64,000 nucleotides of DNA from Prochlorococcus marinus str. SB (GTDB lineage Bacteria > Cyanobacteriota > Cyanobacteriia > PCC-6307 > Cyanobiaceae): assembly GCF_000760115.1 (NCBI RefSeq), contig NZ_JNAS01000002.1, positions 1,054,001 through 1,118,000 of the forward strand, written 5' to 3'. The notes below the pieces were generated by a model. That model searched no databases. It had not been told where the DNA came from and saw nothing but the letters and a program-made list of their open reading frames with translations. Of the stretch, positions 18,847 to 28,663 are shown piece after piece. Each line of letters starts with the position of its first letter. The stretch's first letter is position 1. Made by a program: the position numbers and the translations under genes.

Positions 18847-19955
18847 AAAGAATTTTTATTTGTTCCTTAAAATATAGCCCAGGATTAGAAAAAGAGTTTA
18901 CTTTAATTGGAAGAGAATTTAAAAAAAAGAATTTTAATGTAACATTTTTAATTTCAAAATTTTTTGATCTTTCTTATTTAAGAAATTTTCCTATTTTCAG
19001 ATTAACAAATGGTAATAGTAAACTCAGAATAATTTTTGAATTTTTACTTCCAGCAAAATTGTTTTTATTTATTATAAAAAATGAGATTAATAACAAGTAT
19101 GCAAATTCTATTTATCTTATTTATAACTGTCATCCAGTGAATGTGCCCTTATTATTGTTTGTGAAATATTTTTGCAGTTCTAAAACCGCAGTTGTTTTGC
19201 ATGAACCTTGCAAAACCCTCTCTGAACTAAAGAATTATGGCTTTTTAGGGTTCTTTTATTATGGAATTTCTAATATTATTCAATTTCTAAACATCTATAT
19301 AAGTGACCAATTAATAACTGTATCTCCTAATGGAACAAAGATACTTAGGAAAAATTTTAAGAAACATTTAAAAAAAAATATCGAGGCAAACATACTACTG
19401 GAAGATAAACTTGAAAATGTAAAATCTTCTGAAAGAAAATATTTAACTTTTGTTGGTAATATTAATGAAGATAAAAATCCTAATGAAATAATAAGGTATG
19501 TTAACGCCTCTATTAATGGATTAGTAAGGCCAATTCAGTTTTGCATAATTACAAGATCTCCAATTAAAAGATATATTGATTTACTTGAGGAAGGTTGGGA
19601 AGATTATTTGTTGATAATTAAAAAAAATAATTTGAATGAGATGCATATTAAGTCTGCAATTCTTAAAAGTAAAGCAATATTAATTCTTCACAAAACTTCT
19701 AGCCAATCAGGAGTATTACCGTTGGCTTATTCTTATAGAACCCCTGTCATAGCTAGAAGAATTGAAGCCTTTTCTCAATTCATTGATAATGAAGAACTTT
19801 TGTTGCCTTATGATTTTGATAATAATGCCCTAAGTTCTGCAGCTAGATACCTTGATCAGAATTTTGAAAATTGTAGCGAAAATGCCTATTTAATATTTAA
19901 AAAACTTTTTTCAATAAGAAATTTTGAAAAATACTACAAAAATTTAATTGATTAA
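18843..19955 (+). CDS. Probable glycosyltransferase (GT-B fold)
   Basis: A 370-residue protein, more divergent than its neighbours. A GT-B pattern is suggested by the N-terminal KRIFICSLKYSPGLEKEF and the middle RKYLTFVGNINEDKNPNEII, which resembles the start of a donor-binding domain. LILHKTSSQSGVLPLAYSY near 285 corresponds to the usual acceptor-loop and donor region; the EX7E motif is not evident. It lies in the overlapping glycan run. Confidence 0.65.
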   Translation: MKRIFICSLKYSPGLEKEFTLIGREFKKKNFNVTFLISKFFDLSYLRNFPIFRLTNGNSKLRIIFEFLLPAKLFLFIIKNEINNKYANSIYLIYNCHPVNVPLLLFVKYFCSSKTAVVLHEPCKTLSELKNYGFLGFFYYGISNIIQFLNIYISDQLITVSPNGTKILRKNFKKHLKKNIEANILLEDKLENVKSSERKYLTFVGNINEDKNPNEIIRYVNASINGLVRPIQFCIITRSPIKRYIDLLEEGWEDYLLIIKKNNLNEMHIKSAILKSKAILILHKTSSQSGVLPLAYSYRTPVIARRIEAFSQFIDNEELLLPYDFDNNALSSAARYLDQNFENCSENAYLIFKKLFSIRNFEKYYKNLID

Positions 19956-19956
19956 A

Positions 19957-21363
19957 ATGATAATTATTGCTTATCTCGGAATATTCTTTTTTTCTTTATT
20001 GAGTACAGTAAGATTGCAAATAGCTTTATCTTTAGGTCCTCATATTTATGCAATTTTAATTTTATCAGTTTTTACTTTATCTATATGGAGAGAAAAATCT
20101 TTAAATCGTCTTAAATTATGGTCTTTCCCTCTAATATCAGGATTATTGTTCATTTACACATCGATTTTTGGGCCATATTTCCAGTCTTTTATATTGAATA
20201 AGCAGGTTTTCTATGTAAGAAACATTCAATACTTAATCCCCGTAGCATTAGCATACAGCTTACTTTGTTATGTATCACTTAATTTGGGTTTATTTATTTC
20301 AAGATATTTTCGTAAATCATATTACAGGCTTGAGTATTTAAAGTTTTCAAAATATAGTTTTGGTAGATGGATATTCTATGCGGTTTTTGTAATATGGATT
20401 TTCTCGTATATTTATTATCTGGGTGGCCCTGTTGCAATTTTATATAGTGATACAAGCAGATTTGCCAATCAATTTGCTCTTGATTATATTCAAGTAAATC
20501 TTATATTAATTTCCAGATTTGCAGGTATAGGAAGTGGATTCTTATCAATTGCTATTTTTTATAAGAGAAATAATCTTAAATTACCTGTTCAATCCAAGAT
20601 AATATTAATAATTTCCTACATAGGTAATTTACTTTATTTTGACAGGGGAAAGTTTATAGAAATTGCTGTGATAATCTTTTTATCATTTATTCTTTCGTCA
20701 AATTTTTCTATTAGAAAATCTTTAAAGTTATTAATACTTCCTATGATTTTAATATTTTTCTTAAATATTAACTCTAGTGGAAGAATTTATAATAAAACAG
20801 GCTTATTAAATATTCCTTCCGCCGTAAGTTATGGAATAAAAAACAAAATGAAAAATCCATATTCTTTGACAATGGAAACTGGAGGACCAATGCCTATGAC
20901 TACTCAGGTTATAAATTTGAAATTTAAAGGAGTAAAAAGACCAATCTCTGATTATTTATATCAAATAAATCCAATACCATCATTTTTGCTCCCAAAAACT
21001 TTCAAACCCAATTTCTTCTTTGAAAATTACTTCAATACAATTGGATATTCAGGCATTCCTGTTCCATTAGTTCCTTTTTCTTATGATTGTTTTGGTTCAT
21101 TTGGATTTTTTATTTTTATTTTTGCTGGGATCTTTTTTGGATTGATTTATAATCGTATTATTGCAAGCCAAAAGATAAATAAAAATTTGCTTTTTATTGT
21201 GCCGAGTATAATTTATCCTATAGCTATAGCCGGGTTTGCTTACACAATGATGCACGGGGAACCTAGGGGAGCAATAAGAATGATGTTATATGTTTCTTTA
21301 TTTTTTTGGTTAATAAAATTTTTTAATAGAAAGATTATTCATAAATTAAGGGATAATAATTAA
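19957..21363 (+). CDS. Wzy-like O-antigen/polysaccharide polymerase
   Basis: An integral membrane protein of 468 residues with about 11-12 predicted segments and a large external loop near 270-340 (GGPMPMTTQ, NYFNTIGYSGIPVPLVPF). This architecture and the neighbouring Wzx flippase support a role in polymerising repeat units in the periplasm; Wzy proteins share little sequence. I place the start at ATG 19957, one base after the previous stop; the frame also allows TTG at 19948. Confidence 0.72.
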   Translation: MIIIAYLGIFFFSLLSTVRLQIALSLGPHIYAILILSVFTLSIWREKSLNRLKLWSFPLISGLLFIYTSIFGPYFQSFILNKQVFYVRNIQYLIPVALAYSLLCYVSLNLGLFISRYFRKSYYRLEYLKFSKYSFGRWIFYAVFVIWIFSYIYYLGGPVAILYSDTSRFANQFALDYIQVNLILISRFAGIGSGFLSIAIFYKRNNLKLPVQSKIILIISYIGNLLYFDRGKFIEIAVIIFLSFILSSNFSIRKSLKLLILPMILIFFLNINSSGRIYNKTGLLNIPSAVSYGIKNKMKNPYSLTMETGGPMPMTTQVINLKFKGVKRPISDYLYQINPIPSFLLPKTFKPNFFFENYFNTIGYSGIPVPLVPFSYDCFGSFGFFIFIFAGIFFGLIYNRIIASQKINKNLLFIVPSIIYPIAIAGFAYTMMHGEPRGAIRMMLYVSLFFWLIKFFNRKIIHKLRDNN

Positions 21364-21418
21364 ATTAATGGTTAATAATTTAATATATTTTATGATTGTA
21401 AAAGTATATATCGAATAA

Positions 21419-22681
21419 TTGAAATTATTAAAAAATACAATACTTTTATATATCTTTCGTCTTTTATTGGGTTTTGTAAGGGTTCTTAGTACTAAGGTTT
21501 TTACTACTATTTTAAAACCAATTGAATACGGTAAATTTTCTTTAATAATGGTAGTTATTTCATTATTAACAAATTTATTTTTAAACCCTCTTTATCAATC
21601 AAGCCTAAGCTTGATACCTCAACAGGTTAATAATGCTAAAAAGAACGTCCTGAAATCGACTTTATATACTCTTAAAAAAGAATCAAATATTAAAGCATTT
21701 TTCATAATATTAGCTTTTCTTTTAGTTTTAGATTTCGCTAATATATTGGAATTTAGAATTCATCTCTTTTTCTTTTCATTTATTCTTTACAAATTAACTG
21801 CTGATAGAGGTTTAGAATTGACAGTAATAGATTCAGAAGAAAATTTTATTCTTTCATCGGAATTAAGACTTTTAGAAGAGGTTCTTAAATTTTCGTTTGC
21901 GGGATTACTATTTTTTATTTTTGCTAAATCTGTTGAATCAATTCTTATTGGTTATACTCTAGGTTTTTTGTTGATTATTGTAATATTACAGAAATTAAGG
22001 AAGGGTTATACTAAAACAAAAAATTCTTTGAATGTAAAATTTAACAGTGATATTAAAAACTTCATAAAGCCCTTATACATCTCTGGTTTTATGCTTTGGA
22101 TAATAAATATTAGTGATAGAATTATTCTCGGTTTATATTCAGACACTGCAATTGTCGGCAAATATTCTGCAAACTATGCGATATGCAGTTTCCCTATTTT
22201 GGTTTTGGCTGGGACATTAACTACAATTCTCTACCCTAAATTTTTTAAGTCAAAAAATAATACATATATTTCATATTTTAAAAAAAATATAAAATATATT
22301 CTCCCAATTTACATTTTTTCTTTAATTGGAATTAGTATTTTTATTAATTTTTACGGTTCAACCATAACAAGGATTTTTTTAGGTTCTAATTTCCAAGGCG
22401 GATCTGAATATATTATCTGGCTAATACTGGGATATATTTTTTATGGAACAAGTTTAATCTTCGAATCATTTTTGTTAAAGAGTAATAAAACAAATTATAT
22501 TTCTAAAATTTATTCAATTATATCAGTTCTAAATATTTTACTAACTTTTATTTTATGTTCATTTTTATATGCGGAAGGAGCGGCGATTGCAACTTTTATA
22601 ACTTTTTTGGTTCAATTATTGCTTAATATATTAATAAACTTATCCTTAGGAATTGCAAAAGATACTGCATTAGCAAGTTGA
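21419..22681 (+). CDS. Wzx-type polysaccharide flippase
   Basis: A 420-residue multi-pass membrane protein with 12 or so hydrophobic segments, of the MOP/polysaccharide-transport family. It is expected to flip lipid-linked repeat units to the periplasm for the polymerase upstream. The N-terminus KNTILLYIFRLLLGFVRVLS and the later ISDRIILGLYSDTAIVGKYS fit the family. The only start that keeps the first helix is TTG at 21419; an upstream ATG at 21392 hits an in-frame stop after 8 codons. Confidence 0.85.
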   Translation: MKLLKNTILLYIFRLLLGFVRVLSTKVFTTILKPIEYGKFSLIMVVISLLTNLFLNPLYQSSLSLIPQQVNNAKKNVLKSTLYTLKKESNIKAFFIILAFLLVLDFANILEFRIHLFFFSFILYKLTADRGLELTVIDSEENFILSSELRLLEEVLKFSFAGLLFFIFAKSVESILIGYTLGFLLIIVILQKLRKGYTKTKNSLNVKFNSDIKNFIKPLYISGFMLWIINISDRIILGLYSDTAIVGKYSANYAICSFPILVLAGTLTTILYPKFFKSKNNTYISYFKKNIKYILPIYIFSLIGISIFINFYGSTITRIFLGSNFQGGSEYIIWLILGYIFYGTSLIFESFLLKSNKTNYISKIYSIISVLNILLTFILCSFLYAEGAAIATFITFLVQLLLNILINLSLGIAKDTALAS

Positions 22682-22710
22682 AAAAATTTATTTAATTTCA
22701 GGTATGTAGT

Positions 22711-23571
22711 TTAGCTTTTAGAAAGCTGTCTTTCTAAAAAAAACATATATGTTGTTAAAGATAAAATTATGGAAATTATATGAAAAATTTGACTTCCATA
22801 AGATATATGAAAGAATTCAAAAGCCTTTGAACCTAAATTTGAATCTAAGTTATTAAAAAAAGCTAATAAGCAAATTCTGATTACATTTATAAAAAATGAA
22901 AGAATTGCTCCAAAACCAAAAATTAAAATATTAATCTTTGGTTTTGGAAAAGGATATATTATTGAACAAACAATCAAAATACTCAAAGTGAATACTATCA
23001 TATCAACTCCGCTGCATCCGTTATAGATTTTTACTCCGCTTGTTTTTAGAATTATTTCATTTGAATTATTTAAAAAAACCCCCTTAAATCCAACCATATT
23101 TAATCCTATCCAACTAGACCATGAAGTCATGTTTACAAAAATAGGATCAAATAATTTTAGAATTACTGGCCTTAATGCATATAGAAAAGTAAAAATAAAA
23201 GATGGGATAAAGATTCTTAAATTGTTAATTTTTTTATTAAGAAAAGCCATCATAAAACTTATTTCCAAAGGTAGCAAATATAGATAATTGTTATTTTCTA
23301 TACTTATAGAATTCAACTGAAAAATAATTATGACTAAAAAAAACAGTGAAATTGCAAAATTGATTTTAGAAATATCTGGATAAAGATTACGTTTTTGATC
23401 TTCTAATGATAAAAAAATGCTAATCCAAATTAATAAGTTAAATAATTGGGTATCACCTGTTGTTTTGAGTTTATAATTTATTAAAATGTTCACCCCTACA
23501 AGAAAAGCGTATAAAAGAAACCAAGCAATAAAATAGGTTTCAATTTTTTTTAAGAAAATATTTAATTTCAT
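22711..23571 (-). CDS. Cyanoexosortase (exosortase family transpeptidase-like protease)
   Basis: A 286-residue membrane protein with about 8 segments. It has the exosortase triad: Cys186 in YNGCSGVD, Arg232 in NVIRICLL, and His255 in FFHISYGS (His264 is an alternative). Exosortases process C-terminal PEP-CTERM signals, probably coupling proteins to extracellular glycan. Its start overlaps the HpsJ-like gene stop as ATGA. The next gene upstream encodes a protein with a PGPLP sorting tail, so enzyme and substrate are in one operon. Subtype (cyanoexosortase A) is inferred from the HpsJ-like partner. Confidence 0.85.
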   Translation of the reverse strand: MKLNIFLKKIETYFIAWFLLYAFLVGVNILINYKLKTTGDTQLFNLLIWISIFLSLEDQKRNLYPDISKINFAISLFFLVIIIFQLNSISIENNNYLYLLPLEISFMMAFLNKKINNLRIFIPSFIFTFLYALRPVILKLFDPIFVNMTSWSSWIGLNMVGFKGVFLNNSNEIILKTSGVKIYNGCSGVDMIVFTLSILIVCSIIYPFPKPKINILIFGFGAILSFFINVIRICLLAFFNNLDSNLGSKAFEFFHISYGSQIFHIISIILSLTTYMFFLERQLSKS

Positions 23572-24224
23572 TCATAACTATTTAATTTCCTATATGTTAA
23601 GAAGAAAGCGGTACTCCATAAAATAGATAAAATTATATTTCTTATGGTTATCTGAAAAAGTTTTATTTTCGCTTCATTACTTTTAATAGATAACATCCTA
23701 TTAGCTTTTATTCGTGCAATCTCTATTTTTTCCGGTACTGTTTCAATTTCAAATGAATAGGTTTCATAATCAGGATTAAGAGAATTTGTTTCATTGTTCT
23801 GCTTTGCTTTCTCAGACATATTGTCAATTTGAGAATTGATTTCTTTTATAGCTTGATTATTTTGATAATCAATAAATGTAATACCCCTAAAGATGTTTAG
23901 TGCTTGTATTAGACATATAGTTAAACTCAAAATAAAAAATATAATTAATTTATTAATAATTTTTCTAATCTTTAAGTAATAAATTTCACTAGAATCAGAA
24001 TCAGTTTTTCCTTCTGCATCGAGTTGTTTTTTTTGATTTATGGTGAAAAAAACCTTAATGATTAAACCTAGGAATGGTAAAGAAGCAGTATCAACAAAAT
24101 TACTTGTTATTTTATTTATCCATATTGGATTAAAAATGTTTATGGGAAAAAAATTAAAGAAATTGACTATTATAAAAGCTAAAATTAAAGTCTTGTAGGT
24201 TAAATCAACTAAATAACTTCTCAA
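23568..24224 (-). CDS. HpsJ-like membrane protein associated with cyanoexosortase
   Basis: A 218-residue protein with four membrane segments (about 8-28, 45-62, 91-111, 192-210) and a charged, helix-rich loop between the third and fourth (DNMSEKAKQNNET, EIARIKANRMLS). The layout matches HpsJ-type proteins found beside cyanoexosortase A; HpsJ takes its name from hormogonium polysaccharide loci. It lies 3 bases downstream of the PEP-CTERM gene and overlaps the exosortase gene by 4. Function not established; a partner of sorting or secretion is the likely role. Confidence 0.72.
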   Translation of the reverse strand: MRSYLVDLTYKTLILAFIIVNFFNFFPINIFNPIWINKITSNFVDTASLPFLGLIIKVFFTINQKKQLDAEGKTDSDSSEIYYLKIRKIINKLIIFFILSLTICLIQALNIFRGITFIDYQNNQAIKEINSQIDNMSEKAKQNNETNSLNPDYETYSFEIETVPEKIEIARIKANRMLSIKSNEAKIKLFQITIRNIILSILWSTAFFLTYRKLNSYE

Positions 24225-24227
24225 ATC

Positions 24228-24791
24228 TTAAATTGTTGCAGTAATTTCTTTATGAAATTGTATTTTACGTTTAATTTTGCGTGAGTAAGTTATGAAAGGT
24301 ATAAAACCAAGTATCGGTAGAGGTCCAGGTGTAGATTGTAATGTAAATTCGCCGGTAGTCATATTCATTTCGTTAGGAGTACCTGAGTCATCAGGAGTTG
24401 TATCACTGTCGATAGCAATAAAGTTTATGTTAGTAAACTGAGGAAGTAAATCTGCTGAGTAATTAACATTATTAGGATTATTGGGTACCCATCTGATAGC
24501 AGCGTAATCACTTTTTGAAAAGTTAGTGGTACTACTTCCATCAAAGAAACTAATTGTTAAAGATGTAACCCATGAAGGCATAACTAAAAATGTATTAGAT
24601 TGTTGTGCCTCCGGATTAGTTTCATCAATTGTTATTGAGCCAGAAAGTGTCATAGATCCACTGTCAGAATATTGTAGAGGATAAGTAACTAACGCCCTTG
24701 CAGGACTATTACTAGTCAGATATAAACAACTTCCTAAAAAAATTAATTTTTGCCAAAATTTACTTGACACTGGATAAAATAAGAATTTCAC
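24228..24791 (-). CDS. PEP-CTERM-like secreted protein, probable exosortase substrate
   Basis: A 187-residue protein with an N-terminal signal peptide (about 1-33, ending SPARA) and a tripartite C-terminal sorting signal: PGPLP at 155-159, a short hydrophobic stretch (ILGFIPFITYS) and a basic cluster (RKIKRK, 171-176). PGPLP is the usual cyanobacterial form of the PEP motif. The mature part is Ser/Thr/Asn-rich with acidic patches, as typical of PEP-CTERM proteins, which are often glycosylated. The basic cluster is followed by 11 more residues, slightly longer than usual. It is the first gene of the three-gene set. Confidence 0.82.
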   Translation of the reverse strand: MKFLFYPVSSKFWQKLIFLGSCLYLTSNSPARALVTYPLQYSDSGSMTLSGSITIDETNPEAQQSNTFLVMPSWVTSLTISFFDGSSTTNFSKSDYAAIRWVPNNPNNVNYSADLLPQFTNINFIAIDSDTTPDDSGTPNEMNMTTGEFTLQSTPGPLPILGFIPFITYSRKIKRKIQFHKEITATI

Positions 24792-24928
24792 ATTATAATA
24801 TCACACTTTATATAAGTTTTGTAAATTTGTATTGGTTTAATAATTAAAGGCTTTATTTACTTATTACATTTTATGGATTATATAGATTTATTAATGTTTT
24901 AAAAGGAATTATTTTATTCATTCAAAGT

Positions 24929-26290
24929 ATGATCTATACAAATTTAAAATCAATAAAACCTACTTATCGAAAAGTTGTTTTCTTTTTGATATTTCTATTC
25001 CTAGATTTATTTTTATTTAAGTACTTTATTTGGATCTGTAAAGACATCGGTAATGTTGTTTTTGAAATTCCAATCTTGTTATATATTTATTCTTCTTGGA
25101 TTTTGTTTAGTTATCTTTTTAAAAGGTATGATCAGTTATCAACAAAAGGCTTCTTTTCGACATGTCTTGCAGAAATTAAGTTTTCGTCTTTTTCATTACT
25201 ATTTATTCTAATTTCTTTTATACCTTTTTCCTTTGATTCATCCATCCTTGCTTCTCCAGATTATTTTTATTTAATTTCATCATTGTTGAAACTTACTTTA
25301 GTGATGTCACTCGTAAAAACGGTTTCTTTTGGAATTTATAAAAAATTTTTTATTGATAAGTTTTATTGGGTTTTTTGGGGCAATAGGGATGAAGTTGAAT
25401 ATCTCAAGAACTTATTAAGTCTTTTAAAAAGGAAAATAAAAATTAAATACATATATTCAAGCGACGAAATAAACAAAATAGACTATCGTTTATGTCTGGG
25501 TATAATTAAAAGCGATGGTGTGAACTATAAAAACTACTCTATTCAAAAAAATACTATAAATAGATATTGGAATACCTTAAATTTAGAAGAGTGGCTAGAA
25601 AAGGAAATTAAAATATTACCTCATGATATTTATATTAATGGAATCAATGAATTTAAATTAACTCTTAATTTATCAGAAAAAAATTCTCTTTTTAATAAAA
25701 TAAACGTTTCAGTTAAAAGGATATTTGATATTGCATTTAGCGTTTTATTATTCGTTACTATATTTCCAATTTTTATAATTATCAATTTCTTAGTTTTGAT
25801 TAATGATGGTTTCCCAACTATTTATAAACAAATAAGGGTTGGCAAGCATGGTTCCCTTTTTAATATTTATAAAATAAGAACAATGATTAAAAAGGCTGAG
25901 AAAAACGGGGCTCAATGGTCAACAAAAAATGATAAACGAGTTCTTTTTATTGGAAAATATTTAAGAAAAATGAGACTGGATGAAATCCCCCAATTAATTT
26001 CTGTTATTCAAGGCAAAATGAGTTTAATAGGACCAAGGCCTGAGAGGCCTGAGATAGAAGAAGATTTAAAATTAAAAATTCATTTTTATAATTTAAAACA
26101 TCTTATAAAACCTGGTATCAGTGGACATGCACAAGTCAGTTATAGATATGGAGCATCTGTATCTGACTCATCTATAAAACTTGGATATGACTTGTTTTAC
26201 ATCAAACATCAATCTTTGTTTTTAGATTTTTTAATATTTTTTAAAACAGTTAAAAGTGTCATTAATATGGCAGGCTCAGAATCTATATAA
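24929..26290 (+). CDS. Polyprenyl glycosylphosphotransferase (initiating sugar transferase)
   Basis: Starts repeat-unit synthesis by moving a sugar phosphate onto undecaprenyl phosphate. The 453 residues comprise four N-terminal membrane segments, a soluble middle region, then the Bac_transf catalytic domain: VKRIFDIAFSVLLF (from about 264), IYKIRTMIKKAE, RKMRLDEIPQLI, GKMSLIGPRPERPE and KPGISGHAQVSYRYG. This WbaP/WcaJ-like type usually transfers glucose-1-P or galactose-1-P; which one cannot be told. Confidence 0.92.
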   Translation: MIYTNLKSIKPTYRKVVFFLIFLFLDLFLFKYFIWICKDIGNVVFEIPILLYIYSSWILFSYLFKRYDQLSTKGFFSTCLAEIKFSSFSLLFILISFIPFSFDSSILASPDYFYLISSLLKLTLVMSLVKTVSFGIYKKFFIDKFYWVFWGNRDEVEYLKNLLSLLKRKIKIKYIYSSDEINKIDYRLCLGIIKSDGVNYKNYSIQKNTINRYWNTLNLEEWLEKEIKILPHDIYINGINEFKLTLNLSEKNSLFNKINVSVKRIFDIAFSVLLFVTIFPIFIIINFLVLINDGFPTIYKQIRVGKHGSLFNIYKIRTMIKKAEKNGAQWSTKNDKRVLFIGKYLRKMRLDEIPQLISVIQGKMSLIGPRPERPEIEEDLKLKIHFYNLKHLIKPGISGHAQVSYRYGASVSDSSIKLGYDLFYIKHQSLFLDFLIFFKTVKSVINMAGSESI

Positions 26291-26322
26291 TAAAAAAATT
26301 TTAAAAAATAAAGACATTCTTT

Positions 26323-27135
26323 TTAATAAAAATCCATAAGTTTTTTTTGCTTTATTAGCGGAATAATATGTTGAATTAAATTTCTAATGTATCTTAAAGC
26401 TATATTTTCACTAAATTTGATTTTTTTATTAATTTGATTAATTTCTTTTTTAGACTTGATTATAGATCTAATTCTATTAGATTCTCCATTCATAGCCATC
26501 GCTACAATTGGTCTTTCTAAATATTTTCTTTTTACAGAACTATCTTTAAGGATAGAGTTCATCTGCAAATAATCAGAAGCTATATTATATTTTAAATTGA
26601 ATTTATATTTTGAAAGGATTTTTCTTTTGCAAATAAATCCAGGATGAGGAGGATAAGGAGAATAAATTAGCGAAGAAATAAAATTTAAATTTCCTTCCTT
26701 TACTAACCAATAACGCAAAATTCTTTTTGAGGGCCTTTTAAAAAACATAACGGGTGCTATTAAACAATCAAAATCACTTTTAAAAATATCCACATATGAT
26801 TTCTTTAAGAAATTATTTAATAAAATATCATCAGAATTCAAGAATAATATAAACTCACCTTTTGCTTTATCTAAAGCTTTATTCATAGCATCATATATAC
26901 CTTTATCTGTCTCTCTATAAATTTTGACTTTATTATTATCCTTGGTTAGTTCTTTTATTATTTGATTAGTGTCGTCTCTTGATTTGCCATCCTGAATAAT
27001 ATATTCTATTCCTTCTGCTATGTTTAAAATATCTAATACAGATTTTACTGCATCACTAATTGTTTTTTCAGAGTTTTTGCATATGGTAATTATGGTTAAC
27101 TTAGGACGAGATTTGTATTTATTTGAATTAGACAC
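26323..27135 (-). CDS. Glycosyltransferase family 2
   Basis: A 270-residue GT-A enzyme. It opens with KLTIITICKNSEKTISDAV and has YIIQDGKSRDDT and the metal-binding acidic motif in FILFLNSDDIL (about 95-105); DKGIYDAMNKAL just before it is typical of the WcaA-like branch. The gene stands alone on the minus strand, convergent with the sugar transferase gene and 110 bases downstream of the fucose synthase gene. Sugar specificity unknown. Confidence 0.88.
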   Translation of the reverse strand: MSNSNKYKSRPKLTIITICKNSEKTISDAVKSVLDILNIAEGIEYIIQDGKSRDDTNQIIKELTKDNNKVKIYRETDKGIYDAMNKALDKAKGEFILFLNSDDILLNNFLKKSYVDIFKSDFDCLIAPVMFFKRPSKRILRYWLVKEGNLNFISSLIYSPYPPHPGFICKRKILSKYKFNLKYNIASDYLQMNSILKDSSVKRKYLERPIVAMAMNGESNRIRSIIKSKKEINQINKKIKFSENIALRYIRNLIQHIIPLIKQKKLMDFY

Positions 27136-27245
27136 TTTAAAAGAATTAATAAATTCTTTTGATATTATAGTTAACCCTTTACCTTAGATAAGGTTTATTT
27201 TTTCTTGAAACTTTAAAAGTAAATTATTAATAAGAATGAAATTAA

Positions 27246-28262
27246 TTAATTTAACCTAAGTTCATTTGAATCATATTTATCAATAAAATCCTTAATTGTT
27301 TGCCTTATCCCCTCATCAAGCTTAATTTTTGGATACCAACCAAGGCTTTTAATTCTATCAATATTAAGTAATTTTCTTGGAGTACCATCGGGTTTAGAGT
27401 GATCCCATATAATTCGGCCAGTATAATTCAGCTCATTTTTTATTAAATAAGCTAAATCTTTTATTGATATTTCTTTACCAGTTCCAATATTTAGGAAAAA
27501 TAGTTTCTCACCATTTTTATCTCTTGGACTATTAAGGGAATCTGGATCCCAATTATTTAAAGCGAAAACAACAGCTTCTCCCAAGTCATCTACATGAAGA
27601 AATTCTCTTAGAGGTGAGCCAGTTCCCCAACATATGACTTCTTTTTTTTTATTAATTCTTGCCTCATAAAACCTTCTTATAAATGCTGCTAAAACATGAC
27701 TATTGGAATTATGATAATTGTCTCCTGGGCCATAAAGATTTGTAGGCATCAAGGAAATAGCATCAATATTATGTTCTAATCTTAGGGCTTCGCAAGATTT
27801 TATGCCTGCAATTTTTGCTAGCGCGTACCATTGATTTGATGGCTCGAGGAATCCACTTAATAAATATTCTTCCTTAATAGGTTGTTGAGCAAATTTGGGA
27901 TATATGCAGCTACTACCTAAAAATAAAACTTTTTTAATTTTAAATTCTCTGCATGCCTCGAATAAATTTAATTGGATTTTTAAATTTTCTAGTAAGAAAG
28001 TAGCTGGAAAATTTGAATTCGCAATTATTCCTCCTACTTTTGCTGCCGCTATTATTAAAACAGTAGGTTTATGTAGTTTGAACCAAGCTTTAATAGCATT
28101 TAAATCGAATAGATCAAGTTCTTCTCTTGTAGGTGAAAGAATTTTACCTTTATTAGTTTTGCCATAATTATATTTATATAAAGCTCTACAAATGGCACTC
28201 CCCGCCATACCTCCGCTCCCAGCAACAAATATTCTTTCATTTATGTTTAATTCTTTTGTCAT
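27246..28262 (-). CDS. fcl: GDP-L-fucose synthase
   Basis: Epimerises and reduces GDP-4-keto-6-deoxymannose to GDP-L-fucose. The 338 residues have the NAD(P) loop GSGGMAGSAI, the catalytic serine region FLGSSCIYP and the YxxxK pair in WYALAK. PTNLYGPGDNYH and GSPLREFLHVDDL are signatures of the fcl/wcaG family. It works downstream of the GDP-mannose dehydratase (30892) and the GDP-mannose pyrophosphorylase (32007), both on the other strand in this island. Confidence 0.92.
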   Translation of the reverse strand: MTKELNINERIFVAGSGGMAGSAICRALYKYNYGKTNKGKILSPTREELDLFDLNAIKAWFKLHKPTVLIIAAAKVGGIIANSNFPATFLLENLKIQLNLFEACREFKIKKVLFLGSSCIYPKFAQQPIKEEYLLSGFLEPSNQWYALAKIAGIKSCEALRLEHNIDAISLMPTNLYGPGDNYHNSNSHVLAAFIRRFYEARINKKKEVICWGTGSPLREFLHVDDLGEAVVFALNNWDPDSLNSPRDKNGEKLFFLNIGTGKEISIKDLAYLIKNELNYTGRIIWDHSKPDGTPRKLLNIDRIKSLGWYPKIKLDEGIRQTIKDFIDKYDSNELRLN

Positions 28263-28663
28263 ATTATTTACTTCAAGAAAGGGGGAAATTTAAAAAAACA
28301 TCAAATAATAAAATAAATCTGAATTTATTTGATAATAAATCATATATTCAAATTATTAAAAGTATTTAAACAAAGTTTAAGAACACTCTAAATTCTTTTA
28401 AGATGGATTTTCTAAATTGCAAGAATATTGGTAAGTAGACTAAATTTGTCTCTGTTATTAATTTTATAGTATTAAACTTTGTTATCTATAAATAAATAAT
28501 TCGCACTTTCAAACATTCTTTTGGAATTAATAAAAACCGAAAAAAAACTTACCAAAGTAGAGTTTTTCAAGTAGAACTTTGTTGACTTTTAAATTTTAAT
28601 AATTTAAAATTTTGAAAAATTTCGCAACCAAATCCTGTATACATAAAAGTTAATTGATAAAAA
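28263..28663. other. Divergent intergenic region without a visible gene
   Basis: The 401 bases separate the start codons of fcl (minus) and galE (plus) and must carry both promoters. It is AT-rich; no open frame with family resemblance, no tRNA-like fold and no clear hairpin with a T-run was seen. GAACTTTGTTGAC around 28573 recalls a -35 element, but the region is too AT-rich to choose a promoter. Confidence 0.4.

Noticed and set aside
22716-22739. Perfect 10-bp hairpin (TTTTAGAAAG / CTTTCTAAAA) between wzx and the exosortase gene
   Set aside because: It lies inside the last codons of the exosortase gene and no T-run follows on either transcript, so I do not call it a terminator; it may still affect RNA ends.
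27181-27204. ACCTTAGATAAGGT followed by a T-rich run
   Set aside because: The stem is only 5 bp with a 4-base loop and faces the plus strand, where no gene ends; both neighbours are on the minus strand.
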